From Halovenus sp. (lineage in GTDB: Archaea > Halobacteriota > Halobacteria > Halobacteriales > Haloarculaceae), in NCBI GenBank assembly GCA_003551945.1, contig PUNZ01000007.1:1-14549 (forward strand): 14,549 bases of DNA, written 5' to 3'. Made by a program: the position numbers and the translations under genes. The notes under the pieces were generated by a model. It saw only the letters and a program-made list of their open reading frames with translations. It was not told where the DNA came from and ran no database searches. Within the stretch, counting starts at the first letter, position 1. Each line of letters begins with the position of its first letter. Shown here piece by piece: positions 1-7,331 of this stretch.

Positions 1-2
1 GC

Positions 3-1007
3 TCACCACGGATGGCGACACCACTCCGGCCGGGTTCCGAACACACGCTCACCTATACCGTCGTTGCGCGGCAGGGCCGCCACGATTTTGTAGGCGTCCA
101 TGCTATCGTCAGTACGCTTTCCGGGGCCGGAGAATGTGAATGTGAGTACGACGCACCCGATACGCTGACCTGTCGCCCGGAGCCGAAACCACTGCAATCA
201 GTTCCGCTTCGCTCGCTCACAACACCGTACGCTGGTCGACCCTCGACAACGGAACCCGGAGAGGGGACCGAGTTCTATGCGACACGGGAGTACCGTCACG
301 GCGACCCGGTCTCACGGCTTGATTGGCGGCGGTACGCGGCAAACCGAGAGCTCACTACCGTGGAGTTCCGAACGGAGCGGTCTGCGTCAGTAGTAGTTAT
401 CGTCGATGTGAGACCACCATCGTATGCACACAAAGCCGGGACCACTGAGTCGACTGCTGGTGATGCTACTGCAGAAGACGAGTACGAACAAAGTGCTGCA
501 GACCGTTGTATCGAGGGAGCGAGTCGACTGTTCGTGACGTTACTCGATACCGACCACCGGGTAGGCATTGCGACGTTTGGCCCGGAGTTCTGGCTGGAGC
601 CCGGGGCCGGAAGCACACATCGGAACCGGGGGTTAGAGGCGTTTGCGACGGAGCCAGCGTTCTCTCCCTCACAGACGGAATCCCAACGAGTCCCCATCCG
701 GCGGCGGGTGCATACGCTTCGCAGCAAGCTGTCGAGCCATACACAAGTTATCATCTGTACACCGCTGGTGGATGATATTGCCGAGGTGGGGATTCGGCTA
801 CTCGAATCGGCAGGCCATGACGTGACAGTGCTTTCACCCGACCTCACAAGCAGAGAGACTCCCGGCGCAGCAGTTGCATCGCTTGAACGACTCCAACGTA
901 TTGAACGAGTTCACGCACACGGTATTCCTGTCATTGACTGGTCCGACGACGAATCGCTTGAGGCGGTACTGGCCAGAGCAACACGACGGCGGGGGAGATA
1001 CCAATGA
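3..1007 (+). CDS. DUF58 domain protein, N-terminus outside the window
   Basis: C-terminal part of a DUF58 protein with a von Willebrand A-like fold. The reading frame is open to the left edge, and family members normally begin with membrane segments that are absent here, so the first visible ATG at position 12 is probably internal. The DUF58 signature is clear around 285-365: an arginine-tyrosine-rich stretch, then HGDPVSRLDWRRYA and a VEFRTERSA segment, followed by a hydrophobic VWA strand (VVVIVDV) with the first Asp of a MIDAS-like site. Further strands (VGIATFG, QVIICTPLVDD, DVTVLSPDL) fit the Rossmann-like VWA fold. The next gene starts inside its stop codon (ATGA overlap at 1004-1007), so the two are co-transcribed. 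DUF58 proteins usually work with MoxR ATPases in chaperone-like or metal-insertion complexes; a MoxR gene lies close by. The exact substrate is unknown. Confidence 0.88.
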   Translation, partial: SPRMATPLRPGSEHTLTYTVVARQGRHDFVGVHAIVSTLSGAGECECEYDAPDTLTCRPEPKPLQSVPLRSLTTPYAGRPSTTEPGEGTEFYATREYRHGDPVSRLDWRRYAANRELTTVEFRTERSASVVVIVDVRPPSYAHKAGTTESTAGDATAEDEYEQSAADRCIEGASRLFVTLLDTDHRVGIATFGPEFWLEPGAGSTHRNRGLEAFATEPAFSPSQTESQRVPIRRRVHTLRSKLSSHTQVIICTPLVDDIAEVGIRLLESAGHDVTVLSPDLTSRETPGAAVASLERLQRIERVHAHGIPVIDWSDDESLEAVLARATRRRGRYQ

Positions 1008-1537
1008 GCGTATCCGTGACACAGCAAGATGAGTTTGAAAACAACCTGTATGCTCCGCCAGTGATTAGCGTCGTCGTCGCGCTTTCCGCAGCACTGCTTA
1101 CCGTTGGTGTACTGGGTAGTGCATCGATTGAACTGGCCGCTGCAGGGGCAGTCGGAACGGTGTTGTTTGCGTTTGGGCTCATACGTGGAACGCCCCGAGT
1201 AGTTATTGGCGGGGTTGTCGGACTGTTCAGTTGCGTGCTGGTTGCCGGAGTCATGGCGGTTCCAACCGGCGTTGTGCTTTTTGGGGCTGCTGGAACAGTT
1301 ATTGCATATGATAGCGGCATCTACGCGCTTCGTCTCGGAAGACAGACCACAACGGAAGCAAGTACGTGGCGAGCAGAAAGCCTGCACCACCTCGCTTCAA
1401 CGTTAGTGATTGCCGGTACTGCCGGTATCGGCGTTGGCCTGTTTCTGACCGGGCCTGGAAACCTCCCTGCAGATGCCCTCTTTTTGCTGGTTCTTTCTGC
1501 AGGATTGTTGTTGTGGGTTGTCCAAACGGCGGATTAG
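1004..1537 (+). CDS. Small polytopic membrane protein of the DUF58/MoxR cluster
   Basis: This 177-residue protein has a short hydrophilic N-terminus (about 20 residues) followed by roughly five or six hydrophobic segments at about residues 21-40, 43-58, 62-80, 83-100, 128-148 and 155-173. A polar loop at about 105-125 carries Arg and Glu residues. It overlaps the DUF58 gene by 4 bp, so translation is probably coupled. Haloarchaeal DUF58/MoxR clusters commonly carry such a small membrane protein; I recall the name DUF7519 for this family but cannot verify it here. No catalytic motif is visible. A role as membrane anchor or partner for the DUF58 protein is inferred from context only. The gene ends 13 bp before the end of the convergent moxR gene. 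Confidence 0.8.
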   Translation: MSVSVTQQDEFENNLYAPPVISVVVALSAALLTVGVLGSASIELAAAGAVGTVLFAFGLIRGTPRVVIGGVVGLFSCVLVAGVMAVPTGVVLFGAAGTVIAYDSGIYALRLGRQTTTEASTWRAESLHHLASTLVIAGTAGIGVGLFLTGPGNLPADALFLLVLSAGLLLWVVQTAD

Positions 1538-1550
1538 CCGATACTTGCAG

Positions 1551-2507
1551 TTAGTTGAATTCGACAGTCGGGACCGGCACTTGCTCGACCACTTCGTCAA
1601 TGATGGCTGCTTTCTCAACAGAATCGATGACCGCCTCCGGCCTGAGAACGAGGCGGTGGGCAAGGACCGGCGAAACGATTGATTTGACGTCATCTGGCGT
1701 GACAAACTCTCGGCCATTGAGCACAGCGCGGGCGCGGGCGGACTCAAAGAGTTTCTGAATGCCACGGGGAGAAACTCCAGTGTCAACCTGTGGATGCTGT
1801 CGAGTTGCCCGGCCTATTGCAGAGATATAGCGGAGGACATCGTCCTCCGTGTAGACGCTCTCAGGAACCTCTCGTAACGCCAAGACAGTCTCCGGGTCGA
1901 GAATAGTCTCGACGGTTGGCACATCTTCGGTCCGACCTGCGCGCCGTTTAAGAAGTGTAAGGGACCCTTCCTCATCGGGATAGCCAAGCGACGATTTAAT
2001 CTGAAAACGGTCAACCTGTGCTTCTGGGAGTTCGAACGTCCCCTCCTGTTCGACAGGATTCTGTGTCGCAATGACGAAAAAAGGCGTCGGGAGAGCGTAT
2101 GTGTCGCCACCAACAGTGACCTGTTGTTCTTGCATCGCTTCGAGCAATGCGGCCTGTGTTTTCGGGGGCGCACGGTTGATTTCGTCGGCAAGAACGACGT
2201 TGGCAAACAACGGACCTTCATTGAATTCGAACGTGCGGTCTTTTTCGTTGAAGACGTGTGTTCCGGTGATATCGCTCGGCAAGAGGTCAGGCGTAAACTG
2301 GATTCGCGAGTAGTCAAGCCCCAGAGCGGTTGCAAGCGAGTGGGCCGTCAACGTTTTTCCCGTCCCGGGTACATCCTCAAGCAAGACGTGCCCGCGAGAC
2401 AAGACACCCACCAGCAGTGTTTCCATAAACTCTCTGTCTGCGATGACTGCCCCTAGTATTTCTGAGATGACTTCCTGACTCAACTCCTGAGCCTCAGCAA
2501 CGTCCAT
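1551..2507 (-). CDS. MoxR-family AAA+ ATPase
   Basis: A 318-residue, full-length AAA+ ATPase of the MoxR family, whose members act as chaperones, often with DUF58/VWA partners. Visible motifs are Walker A GTGKT at residues 48-52 (within EDVPGTGKTLTA), Walker B LADEINRAPP with D108 and E109, and sensor-1 ATQNP with N150. A MoxR-type lid domain follows, containing the typical VSPRGIQKLFESARARA and FVTPDDV segments. The ATG at 2507 gives the usual MoxR N-terminus just before the first helix. It faces the DUF58/membrane-protein pair tail to tail rather than sharing their operon. Its promoter lies in the spacer shared with EF-2, which contains a perfect 12-bp palindrome at 2560-2571. Function is inferred from family and neighbours. 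Confidence 0.93.
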   Translation of the reverse strand: MDVAEAQELSQEVISEILGAVIADREFMETLLVGVLSRGHVLLEDVPGTGKTLTAHSLATALGLDYSRIQFTPDLLPSDITGTHVFNEKDRTFEFNEGPLFANVVLADEINRAPPKTQAALLEAMQEQQVTVGGDTYALPTPFFVIATQNPVEQEGTFELPEAQVDRFQIKSSLGYPDEEGSLTLLKRRAGRTEDVPTVETILDPETVLALREVPESVYTEDDVLRYISAIGRATRQHPQVDTGVSPRGIQKLFESARARAVLNGREFVTPDDVKSIVSPVLAHRLVLRPEAVIDSVEKAAIIDEVVEQVPVPTVEFN

Positions 2508-2559
2508 ACGCTATGCCAGTCTCCCAGTTACTAGGGTTTTTCTGTCTGTTTCACAACCA

Positions 2560-2571
2560 GTGATATATCAC
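2560..2571. promoter_or_regulatory. Perfect 12-bp AT-centred palindrome upstream of moxR
   Basis: GTGATATATCAC is a perfect dyad whose near edge lies 53 bp before the moxR start codon. It could be a TATA box serving a transcript with a leader of about 25 nt, or an operator just upstream of the core promoter. The sequence does not decide between these. Confidence 0.35.
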
Positions 2572-2618
2572 CGATTGCTCGATGGTGAGATGTTCGAGTT
2601 CATTTGGTCGTGATGAGC

Positions 2619-2764
2619 TTCGTGCTCAAACAGCGAGCACGAAACACTGGAACTCCTTTCAGTCGTTCCAAGCTTCGGAAGTCGCTCGCACACTCGCGAC
2701 TTCGAAACACCGTCACTCGTTGACTCGTGACGAGTTTCGCGTTCAAACCGCGAACGCGAAACAC
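2619..2764. repeat. Array of hairpin repeats upstream of EF-2
   Basis: Successive perfect inverted repeats are packed into about 145 bp. Arms TTCGTGCTC/GAGCACGAA lie at 2619-2627/2635-2643 with a 7-nt loop. TGGAAC/GTTCCA lie at 2648-2653/2665-2670. GAAGTCGC/GCGACTTC lie at 2678-2685/2696-2703. GTTTCGCGTTC/GAACGCGAAAC lie at 2734-2744/2752-2762, again with a 7-nt loop. The first and last units align over about 48 bp (2604-2651 with 2720-2767, about 36 identities), share the loop AAACnGC, and differ in the stem at two positions where both arms changed together. Three units end in CGAAACAC (2640-2647, 2703-2710, 2757-2764). The array sits between divergent promoters, so it is not a terminator. 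It resembles a dispersed haloarchaeal intergenic repeat family; that identity is inference. Confidence 0.7.
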
Positions 2765-2767
2765 TAC

Positions 2768-2775
2768 CCTTTTCA
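2768..2775 (+). promoter_or_regulatory. Weak TATA-like element of EF-2
   Basis: The stretch CCTTTTCA is centred about 31 nt before the EF-2 ATG, the spacing seen for other genes here. It is a poor match to a TATA consensus. It lies just 3' of the last hairpin of the array. Confidence 0.3.
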
Positions 2776-2802
2776 CCCTCCTACCGGTATTCGTGGATAA
2801 TA

Positions 2803-4992
2803 ATGGGCCGACGAAAGAAAATCGTACAGGAATGTGAGAAGCTCATGGACAAGCCGGAGAACATCCGGAATATCGCAATCGCGGCACACGTTGACCACGG
2901 AAAAACCACGCTCAGCGACAACTTGCTCGCTGGTGCGGGGATGATTTCCGACGCCACAGCCGGAGAGCAACTTGCCATGGACACGGAAGAGGACGAACAG
3001 GAACGTGGAATTACCATCGACGCAGCAAACGTTTCGATGACCCACGAATACGAGGATACAAACCACCTCATCACCCTCATCGACACACCAGGCCACGTCG
3101 ACTTCGGCGGTGACGTGACCCGTGCAATGCGTGCCGTCGACGGTGCGCTCGTTGTTGTGGACGCTGTCGAAGGAGCCATGCCACAGACGGAGACTGTTCT
3201 TCGTCAGGCACTCCGTGAGGGTGTCAAACCCGCGCTCTTCATCAACAAGGTTGACCGGCTCATCTCCGAGCTCCAAGAAGGCCCAGAAGAGATGCAAGAG
3301 CGTCTCATGGGTGTTATCCGCGACGTGAACGAACTCATCCGTGGGATGACCGAGGAGATGGACGACATCACCGAAGACTGGACGGTTTCTGTCGAAGAAG
3401 GAACCGTTGGCTTCGGGTCTGCACTCTACAAATGGGGTGTGTCATTGCCATCCATGCAGCGAACTGGCATGGACTTCGGCGATATCATCGACCTCGAACA
3501 AGCCGACAAGCGCGACGAACTCCACGACCGAACGCCGCTCGCCGACGTTGTGCTCGATATGGTCTGTGAGCACTTCCCAAATCCACTGGAAGCACAGCCA
3601 TTCCGTGTCCCACGTATCTGGCGCGGCGACTCCGAATCCGAAGTCGCCCAAACGATGAGTGCTGTCGACCCAGACGGAGAGATCGTTTTCATGGTCACCG
3701 ATATTTCGATGGACCCACACGCTGGTGAAATCGCAACGGGTCGTGTGTTCTCCGGAACCCTCGAGAAAGGACAGGAACTCTACGTCTCCGGAACGGCAGG
3801 CAAAAACCGCCTCCAGAACGTCGGGATTTTCATGGGCGGCGAGCGTGAGGAAGTCGACGCTGTCCCAGCAGGGAACGTCGCAGCAGTGACCGGCCTCAGC
3901 GATGCAATCGCCGGTTCGACGGTCTCAAGCATCGAGATGACGCCGTTCGAATCCATCGACCACATTTCCGAGCCCGTCATTACGAAATCCGTCGAGGCAC
4001 AGAACATGGATGACCTGCCAAAGCTCATTGAGACGCTCCAGCAGGTCGCAAAAGAAGACCCAACTATCGAGATTGAGATTAACGAGGACACTGGCGAGCA
4101 CCTGATGTCCGGGCAGGGTGAACTCCACCTTGAAGTCGTCTCCCAGCGTATCGAGCGTGAACAGGGAATCCCGGTTAACACTGGTGAGCCAATCGTTGTC
4201 TACCGCGAAGCCCCACAGGAAGCAAGCCGCGAAGTCGAGGGTATCTCGCCAAACCGTCACAACCGCTTCTACATGACGGTGCATCCCCTCAGCGAGGAAC
4301 TCGTCGAAGCCCTCAAAGAAGGGAAAGCAACGATGGATATGCCGGAACTCGAACGCCGTGAAGCCCTGCAGGAAGCCGGTCTCGACAAGGACGCTTCACA
4401 GAACGTCGAGCACATCCACGGGACAAACATCGTCATTGACGCAACAAAAGGAATTCAGCACCTGAACGAGACGATGGAACTCGTCCTCGAAGGATTCGAG
4501 GAGGCGCTCAACGACGGCCCACTCGCGCTTGAGCCAGTTGAGGGAGCATTGATTACCCTCCACGACGCCCGACTCCACGAGGATGCCATCCACCGCGGCC
4601 CAGCACAGGTTATTCCTGCTGTTCGCCAGTCGCTTCATAACGCGCTTATTGATGCCGAAGTCCGACTGCTTGAGCCGATTCAGGAAGTCCGTATCGACGT
4701 GCCAAACGAGCACATGGGTGCGGCAAGCGGCGAGATTCAGGGTCGCCGTGGCCGTGTCGACGATATGTACCAAGAAGGCGACCTGATGGTCGTCGAGGGA
4801 ATCGCCCCAGTGCAGGAGATGATTGGATTCTCCTCGGATATCCGTTCAGCAACGGAAGGTCGTGCGTCCTGGAACACGGAAAATGCTGGCTTTAAAGTGC
4901 TTGCTGATAACCTCCAGCCAGAGATTATCATGGAGATTCGCGAGCGCAAAGGCCGCAAGACCGAGCTTCCAGAAGGCGTCGATTACTTCTAA
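2803..4992 (+). CDS. fusA: Translation elongation factor EF-2 (archaeal type)
   Basis: A 729-residue GTPase that moves tRNA and mRNA through the ribosome after peptide bond formation. Its length is normal for archaeal EF-2. GTPase motifs are G1 AHVDHGKTT (28-36), G2 RGITI (68-72), G3 DTPGH (94-98) and G4 NKVD (148-151). The C-terminal domain IV carries the diphthamide loop HEDAIHRGPAQ with H597 as the residue modified to diphthamide. The ATG at 2803 gives the standard haloarchaeal N-terminus (MGRRKKIVQECEKLM). No Shine-Dalgarno sequence precedes it. Codon use looks uniform and biased toward C-ending codons, as expected for a highly expressed gene. It is a single-gene unit: the hairpin array and moxR lie upstream, and a T-rich terminator follows the stop codon. 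Confidence 0.98.
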   Translation: MGRRKKIVQECEKLMDKPENIRNIAIAAHVDHGKTTLSDNLLAGAGMISDATAGEQLAMDTEEDEQERGITIDAANVSMTHEYEDTNHLITLIDTPGHVDFGGDVTRAMRAVDGALVVVDAVEGAMPQTETVLRQALREGVKPALFINKVDRLISELQEGPEEMQERLMGVIRDVNELIRGMTEEMDDITEDWTVSVEEGTVGFGSALYKWGVSLPSMQRTGMDFGDIIDLEQADKRDELHDRTPLADVVLDMVCEHFPNPLEAQPFRVPRIWRGDSESEVAQTMSAVDPDGEIVFMVTDISMDPHAGEIATGRVFSGTLEKGQELYVSGTAGKNRLQNVGIFMGGEREEVDAVPAGNVAAVTGLSDAIAGSTVSSIEMTPFESIDHISEPVITKSVEAQNMDDLPKLIETLQQVAKEDPTIEIEINEDTGEHLMSGQGELHLEVVSQRIEREQGIPVNTGEPIVVYREAPQEASREVEGISPNRHNRFYMTVHPLSEELVEALKEGKATMDMPELERREALQEAGLDKDASQNVEHIHGTNIVIDATKGIQHLNETMELVLEGFEEALNDGPLALEPVEGALITLHDARLHEDAIHRGPAQVIPAVRQSLHNALIDAEVRLLEPIQEVRIDVPNEHMGAASGEIQGRRGRVDDMYQEGDLMVVEGIAPVQEMIGFSSDIRSATEGRASWNTENAGFKVLADNLQPEIIMEIRERKGRKTELPEGVDYF

Positions 4993-5010
4993 ACCTGTTT
5001 TCCTGCGATT

Positions 5011-5023
5011 TCTTTTTGTTTTC
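5011..5023 (+). terminator. T-rich terminator after EF-2
   Basis: About 20 nt after the EF-2 stop codon the coding strand reads TCTTTTTGTTTTC. Archaeal intrinsic termination depends mainly on such U-rich tracts. No strong stem precedes it. It lies in the 59-bp gap between two convergent genes. Confidence 0.55.
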
Positions 5024-5051
5024 AAAACGATCCAGCGATAGCACTCTGCAG

Positions 5052-5819
5052 TTACTCCTCTCGAACGCTCGGATGTTGCGTCGGGGTCTCCGGGTGTGGT
5101 GAATCAAAATACTCCTGCATCACCGCCATCGACTGTTGTTCACGCCGCTTTCGTTCTTCCTCGTCGATTTCTTCACATCCCGGCGGAACCTCACGCCCAC
5201 GGCCGGTAAAGTATCCATCCGGAGCGACCCAGTCGTTGTAAAACGGAACGTCGGAGTCGTGAATAACTGAGAGAGCGACTTTCGCACCGTGGCCAGAAGC
5301 GACGACTGTCTGGTGTGGCTCGCCAGCGAGTCGGCCAGTGACATAGAGCCCATCGACGCCAGTTTCACCGTCTTCGTTCGCATCGATGTAGGTTTTGCTG
5401 CCGCGTTTCATGAGGCCGACTTCGTCGATATCTGCCACGTAGTTACTCTCTGCCCAGGACGCACAGATGACATACTCCGCAGCAATAGCCTGCTCATCGG
5501 CTGTTGTTACTTCGAATCCGCCATCGGCGGCTTCTGACACATCAACAACCTCCGCTTCGGCGAGTTCACAATCATTACGCTCGACCTGGTCCGTGAGCAT
5601 ATCGAGAAAGAGCCGAGAGTTGACTCCGGCCGGAAAACCAGGGACGTTTTCGAGGTGTGCATTTCGTCGGAGAATCGGCTCACCAGCGTTGACAATGAGT
5701 GTATCCAGTCCAGCACGGGCGGTAAACAGCCCTGCAGTCAATCCGGCCGGTCCCCCGCCAACGATACAAACATCCCACGTATTCTCTGCCTCTTGTGTTT
5801 CAGCTTCAGTCGTTGTCAT
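5052..5819 (-). CDS. Thioredoxin-reductase-like FAD protein lacking the NAD(P)H domain
   Basis: A 255-residue protein whose N-terminus is a clear FAD Rossmann fold: VCIVGGGPAGLTAGLFTARAG (residues 17-37) with GGGPAG at 21-26, then an ENVPGFP segment like that of thioredoxin reductases. After the strand YVICAS it passes almost directly to the C-terminal FAD segment GLYVTGRLAGEPHQ. The roughly 130-residue NADPH domain of classical TrxR (about 310 residues) is therefore missing. No CxxC pair exists; the four Cys are scattered. The usual FAD-contacting Asp in the TG(D) motif is Arg here. The C-terminal tail is charged (EEIDEEERKRREQQ). It is probably an FAD-binding oxidoreductase using another electron donor; its substrate is unknown. 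The start is supported by a TATA-like box 27 nt upstream. It is divergent from the SDR gene. Confidence 0.88.
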   Translation of the reverse strand: MTTTEAETQEAENTWDVCIVGGGPAGLTAGLFTARAGLDTLIVNAGEPILRRNAHLENVPGFPAGVNSRLFLDMLTDQVERNDCELAEAEVVDVSEAADGGFEVTTADEQAIAAEYVICASWAESNYVADIDEVGLMKRGSKTYIDANEDGETGVDGLYVTGRLAGEPHQTVVASGHGAKVALSVIHDSDVPFYNDWVAPDGYFTGRGREVPPGCEEIDEEERKRREQQSMAVMQEYFDSPHPETPTQHPSVREE

Positions 5820-5842
5820 ACTCGCCCACAGACAGCGATGGG

Positions 5843-5850
5843 CTAAAATG
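5843..5850 (-). promoter_or_regulatory. TATA-like box of the FAD protein gene
   Basis: On the minus strand CATTTTAG is centred about 27 nt before the ATG at 5819, consistent with a leaderless or nearly leaderless mRNA. Confidence 0.45.
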
Positions 5851-5941
5851 GCGGTGATTTTCCGTGAAACAGAAGATGGTTGCTAGTGACACGCATAGCC
5901 TTATCACCGAACTTGTTGAACATTTAACTGGTGTCCAACCA

Positions 5942-6715
5942 ATGACAGCAATGCTCAGCGGACAAACGGCAGTTATCACTGGCGCATCGAGCGGGAACGG
6001 ACGGGCGATGGCTCACCGATTCGCAGAACATGGCGCTGATATCGTCGTTGCGGATATTCAAGAGGAACCACGCGAGGGTGGAACGCCGACACACGAACTC
6101 GTCGAAGAAGAGACCGAGGCAAGTGCAACCTTCGTCGACTGTGACGTAACGAGTATCGATGACCTCGATAAGGCGATGGATGCAGCCGAGGAGTTTGGTG
6201 GGGTCGATACGATGGTTAACAACGCCGGCGTATTCCGGTCCGAAGATATGTTGAGTCTCTCCGAGGAGGAGTTCGACTGGTTGATGGATATCAACGTGAA
6301 AGGCGTCTACTTCGGAACCCAGCGAGCAGCCAAACGAATGGTCGATAACGGCGGCGGGTCGATTATCAACCTCTCCAGCGTTGCCGGGTTAGAAGGGACC
6401 GGCCCATACGTCTCTTACTGTGCAAGCAAGGGCGCAGTTCGACTGATGACCTACGCCTCCGCTGACGCGCTCGGCCCCGAAGGAATCAGGGTCAATGCGA
6501 TTCATCCGGGACTCATCGACACCAAGATGACAACAGATGATGTGCCGATTCTTGGGACTGACGCGGGAGAGGAGTATATTGAGAGTATCCCAAGCCGTCG
6601 AGCAGGAACACCGGGTGATGTCGCTGACGCCGCCCTCTATTTGGCGAGCGATATGAGCGATTATGTCAACGGCGAATCACTCGTTGTCGATGGCGGAATG
6701 AGTAGCTCGGGGTGA
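5942..6715 (+). CDS. SDR-family NAD(P)-dependent oxidoreductase
   Basis: A classical short-chain dehydrogenase/reductase. Counting from the ATG at 5942 (257 residues), the cofactor motif TGASSGNG is at 13-20, NNAG at 93-96, catalytic Ser at 146 (NLSSVAG), and the YxxxK pair is Y159/K163 (SYCASKGA). The C-terminus ends in the usual VNGESLVVDGGM pattern. The cofactor motif has Asn where Ile is commoner, a variant I recall from other haloarchaeal SDRs. The frame is open upstream to an ATG at 5864, but those 26 residues lie before the normal SDR N-terminus and would cover the promoter region shared with the divergent FAD gene, so the shorter start is preferred. An ATG at 5951 is a further alternative. 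The substrate cannot be told from sequence; 3-oxoacyl reductase or sugar/alcohol dehydrogenase are possible. Confidence 0.92.
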   Translation: MTAMLSGQTAVITGASSGNGRAMAHRFAEHGADIVVADIQEEPREGGTPTHELVEEETEASATFVDCDVTSIDDLDKAMDAAEEFGGVDTMVNNAGVFRSEDMLSLSEEEFDWLMDINVKGVYFGTQRAAKRMVDNGGGSIINLSSVAGLEGTGPYVSYCASKGAVRLMTYASADALGPEGIRVNAIHPGLIDTKMTTDDVPILGTDAGEEYIESIPSRRAGTPGDVADAALYLASDMSDYVNGESLVVDGGMSSSG

Positions 6716-6748
6716 ACGACTCAACACACGTCCCACTCCGAGCCAAGA

Positions 6749-6756
6749 GTATTAAC
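6749..6756 (+). promoter_or_regulatory. TATA-like box of the SRPBCC gene
   Basis: GTATTAAC is centred about 28 nt before the GTG start at 6780, supporting that start and a leaderless transcript separate from the SDR gene. Confidence 0.45.
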
Positions 6757-6779
6757 AGGAGACTCCCATAGTCTCTCAC

Positions 6780-7310
6780 GTGAATACGCTGGAAGTGAGT
6801 ACGGTCGTCTACGTGCCCCCGGAGGAGGCGTTTGAATTCCTTGTCGATTTTCCGCGCTATGCTCGCTACTCCGAGTATCTTGAAACCGTTGAACAACACG
6901 GAACCGGCGAACAAGGAACCCAGTATGACCTCACCTTTTCCTGGTGGAAACTCTCCTATACCGCTCGCTCTGAGGTAACGGCTGTTGACCGGCCCGAACG
7001 AATTGATTGGCGGCTGGTCAGACACCTTGACGCCGCAGGGAGCTGGCGAGTGACGCCTGAACCAGACGCAACTGCGGGGCAACCCGCTTCGCGCGTCTGG
7101 TTTAACGTCCAGTTCCGGCCGGGTTCAGCAGATGAAGACGCTATCGAGTTGCCCTCATTTGTCTCGCTGTCGTGGGTTATCGACAAAGTCAAGCCAAAGA
7201 TTCGAGAGGAAGCAGAGCGCGTCGTCCGGCGAGTTGTCGCCGACCTCGAAGGAGAAGAACGAGAAGTGTCGCTCGACGTTCACAACATTCCTGGAACTGC
7301 CAGTGAGTGA
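6780..7310 (+). CDS. SRPBCC (START-like) family protein
   Basis: A 176-residue protein with the layout of the SRPBCC/polyketide-cyclase-like fold. It has an N-terminal strand (LEVSTVVYVPPEEAFEFLVDFPRYARYSEYLETVE) with the typical Pro-rich turn and helix, central strands (YDLTFSWWKLSYTARSEVT, RIDWRLV), a VWFNVQFRP strand, and a long C-terminal helix rich in charged residues (VIDKVKPKIREEAERVVRRVVADL) that normally covers the ligand pocket. Such proteins bind hydrophobic ligands such as lipids or polyketides, or act in coenzyme handling; no ligand can be assigned here. The start is GTG, chosen because it begins the fold and has a TATA-like box about 28 nt upstream. It lies 64 bp after the SDR gene on the same strand and ends 21 bp before the convergent IMPDH-family gene. 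Confidence 0.83.
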   Translation: MNTLEVSTVVYVPPEEAFEFLVDFPRYARYSEYLETVEQHGTGEQGTQYDLTFSWWKLSYTARSEVTAVDRPERIDWRLVRHLDAAGSWRVTPEPDATAGQPASRVWFNVQFRPGSADEDAIELPSFVSLSWVIDKVKPKIREEAERVVRRVVADLEGEEREVSLDVHNIPGTASE

Positions 7311-7331
7311 CCAACTAACTGGTCGGTCGCA

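Noticed and set aside
296..847. 183-codon minus-strand ORF
   Set aside because: It is a Ser/Arg-rich antisense shadow of the DUF58 gene, whose protein has clear family motifs.
911..1390. Minus-strand ORFs of 159 and 129 codons across the DUF58/membrane-protein junction
   Set aside because: They are Thr/Asn/Arg-rich shadows; the sense frame encodes a membrane protein with coupled start and stop codons.
2619..2764. CRISPR-like array
   Set aside because: Units are palindromic, unequal in spacing (63 and 54 bp between the shared ends) and diverged, with no unique spacers of constant length.
2582..2800. 72-codon plus-strand ORF ending just before EF-2
   Set aside because: It is the translation of the hairpin repeats (two similar peptides RDELRAQTASTKH and RDEFRVQTANAKH result from the repeat units). 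Composition is basic and not haloarchaeal. I treat it as spurious.
2773..3297. 174-codon minus-strand ORF at the start of EF-2
   Set aside because: It is an antisense shadow of EF-2 caused by biased codon use.
5864..5941. N-terminal extension of the SDR protein
   Set aside because: The extension precedes the conserved SDR start, has no family match, and would cover the promoter region shared with the divergent gene.
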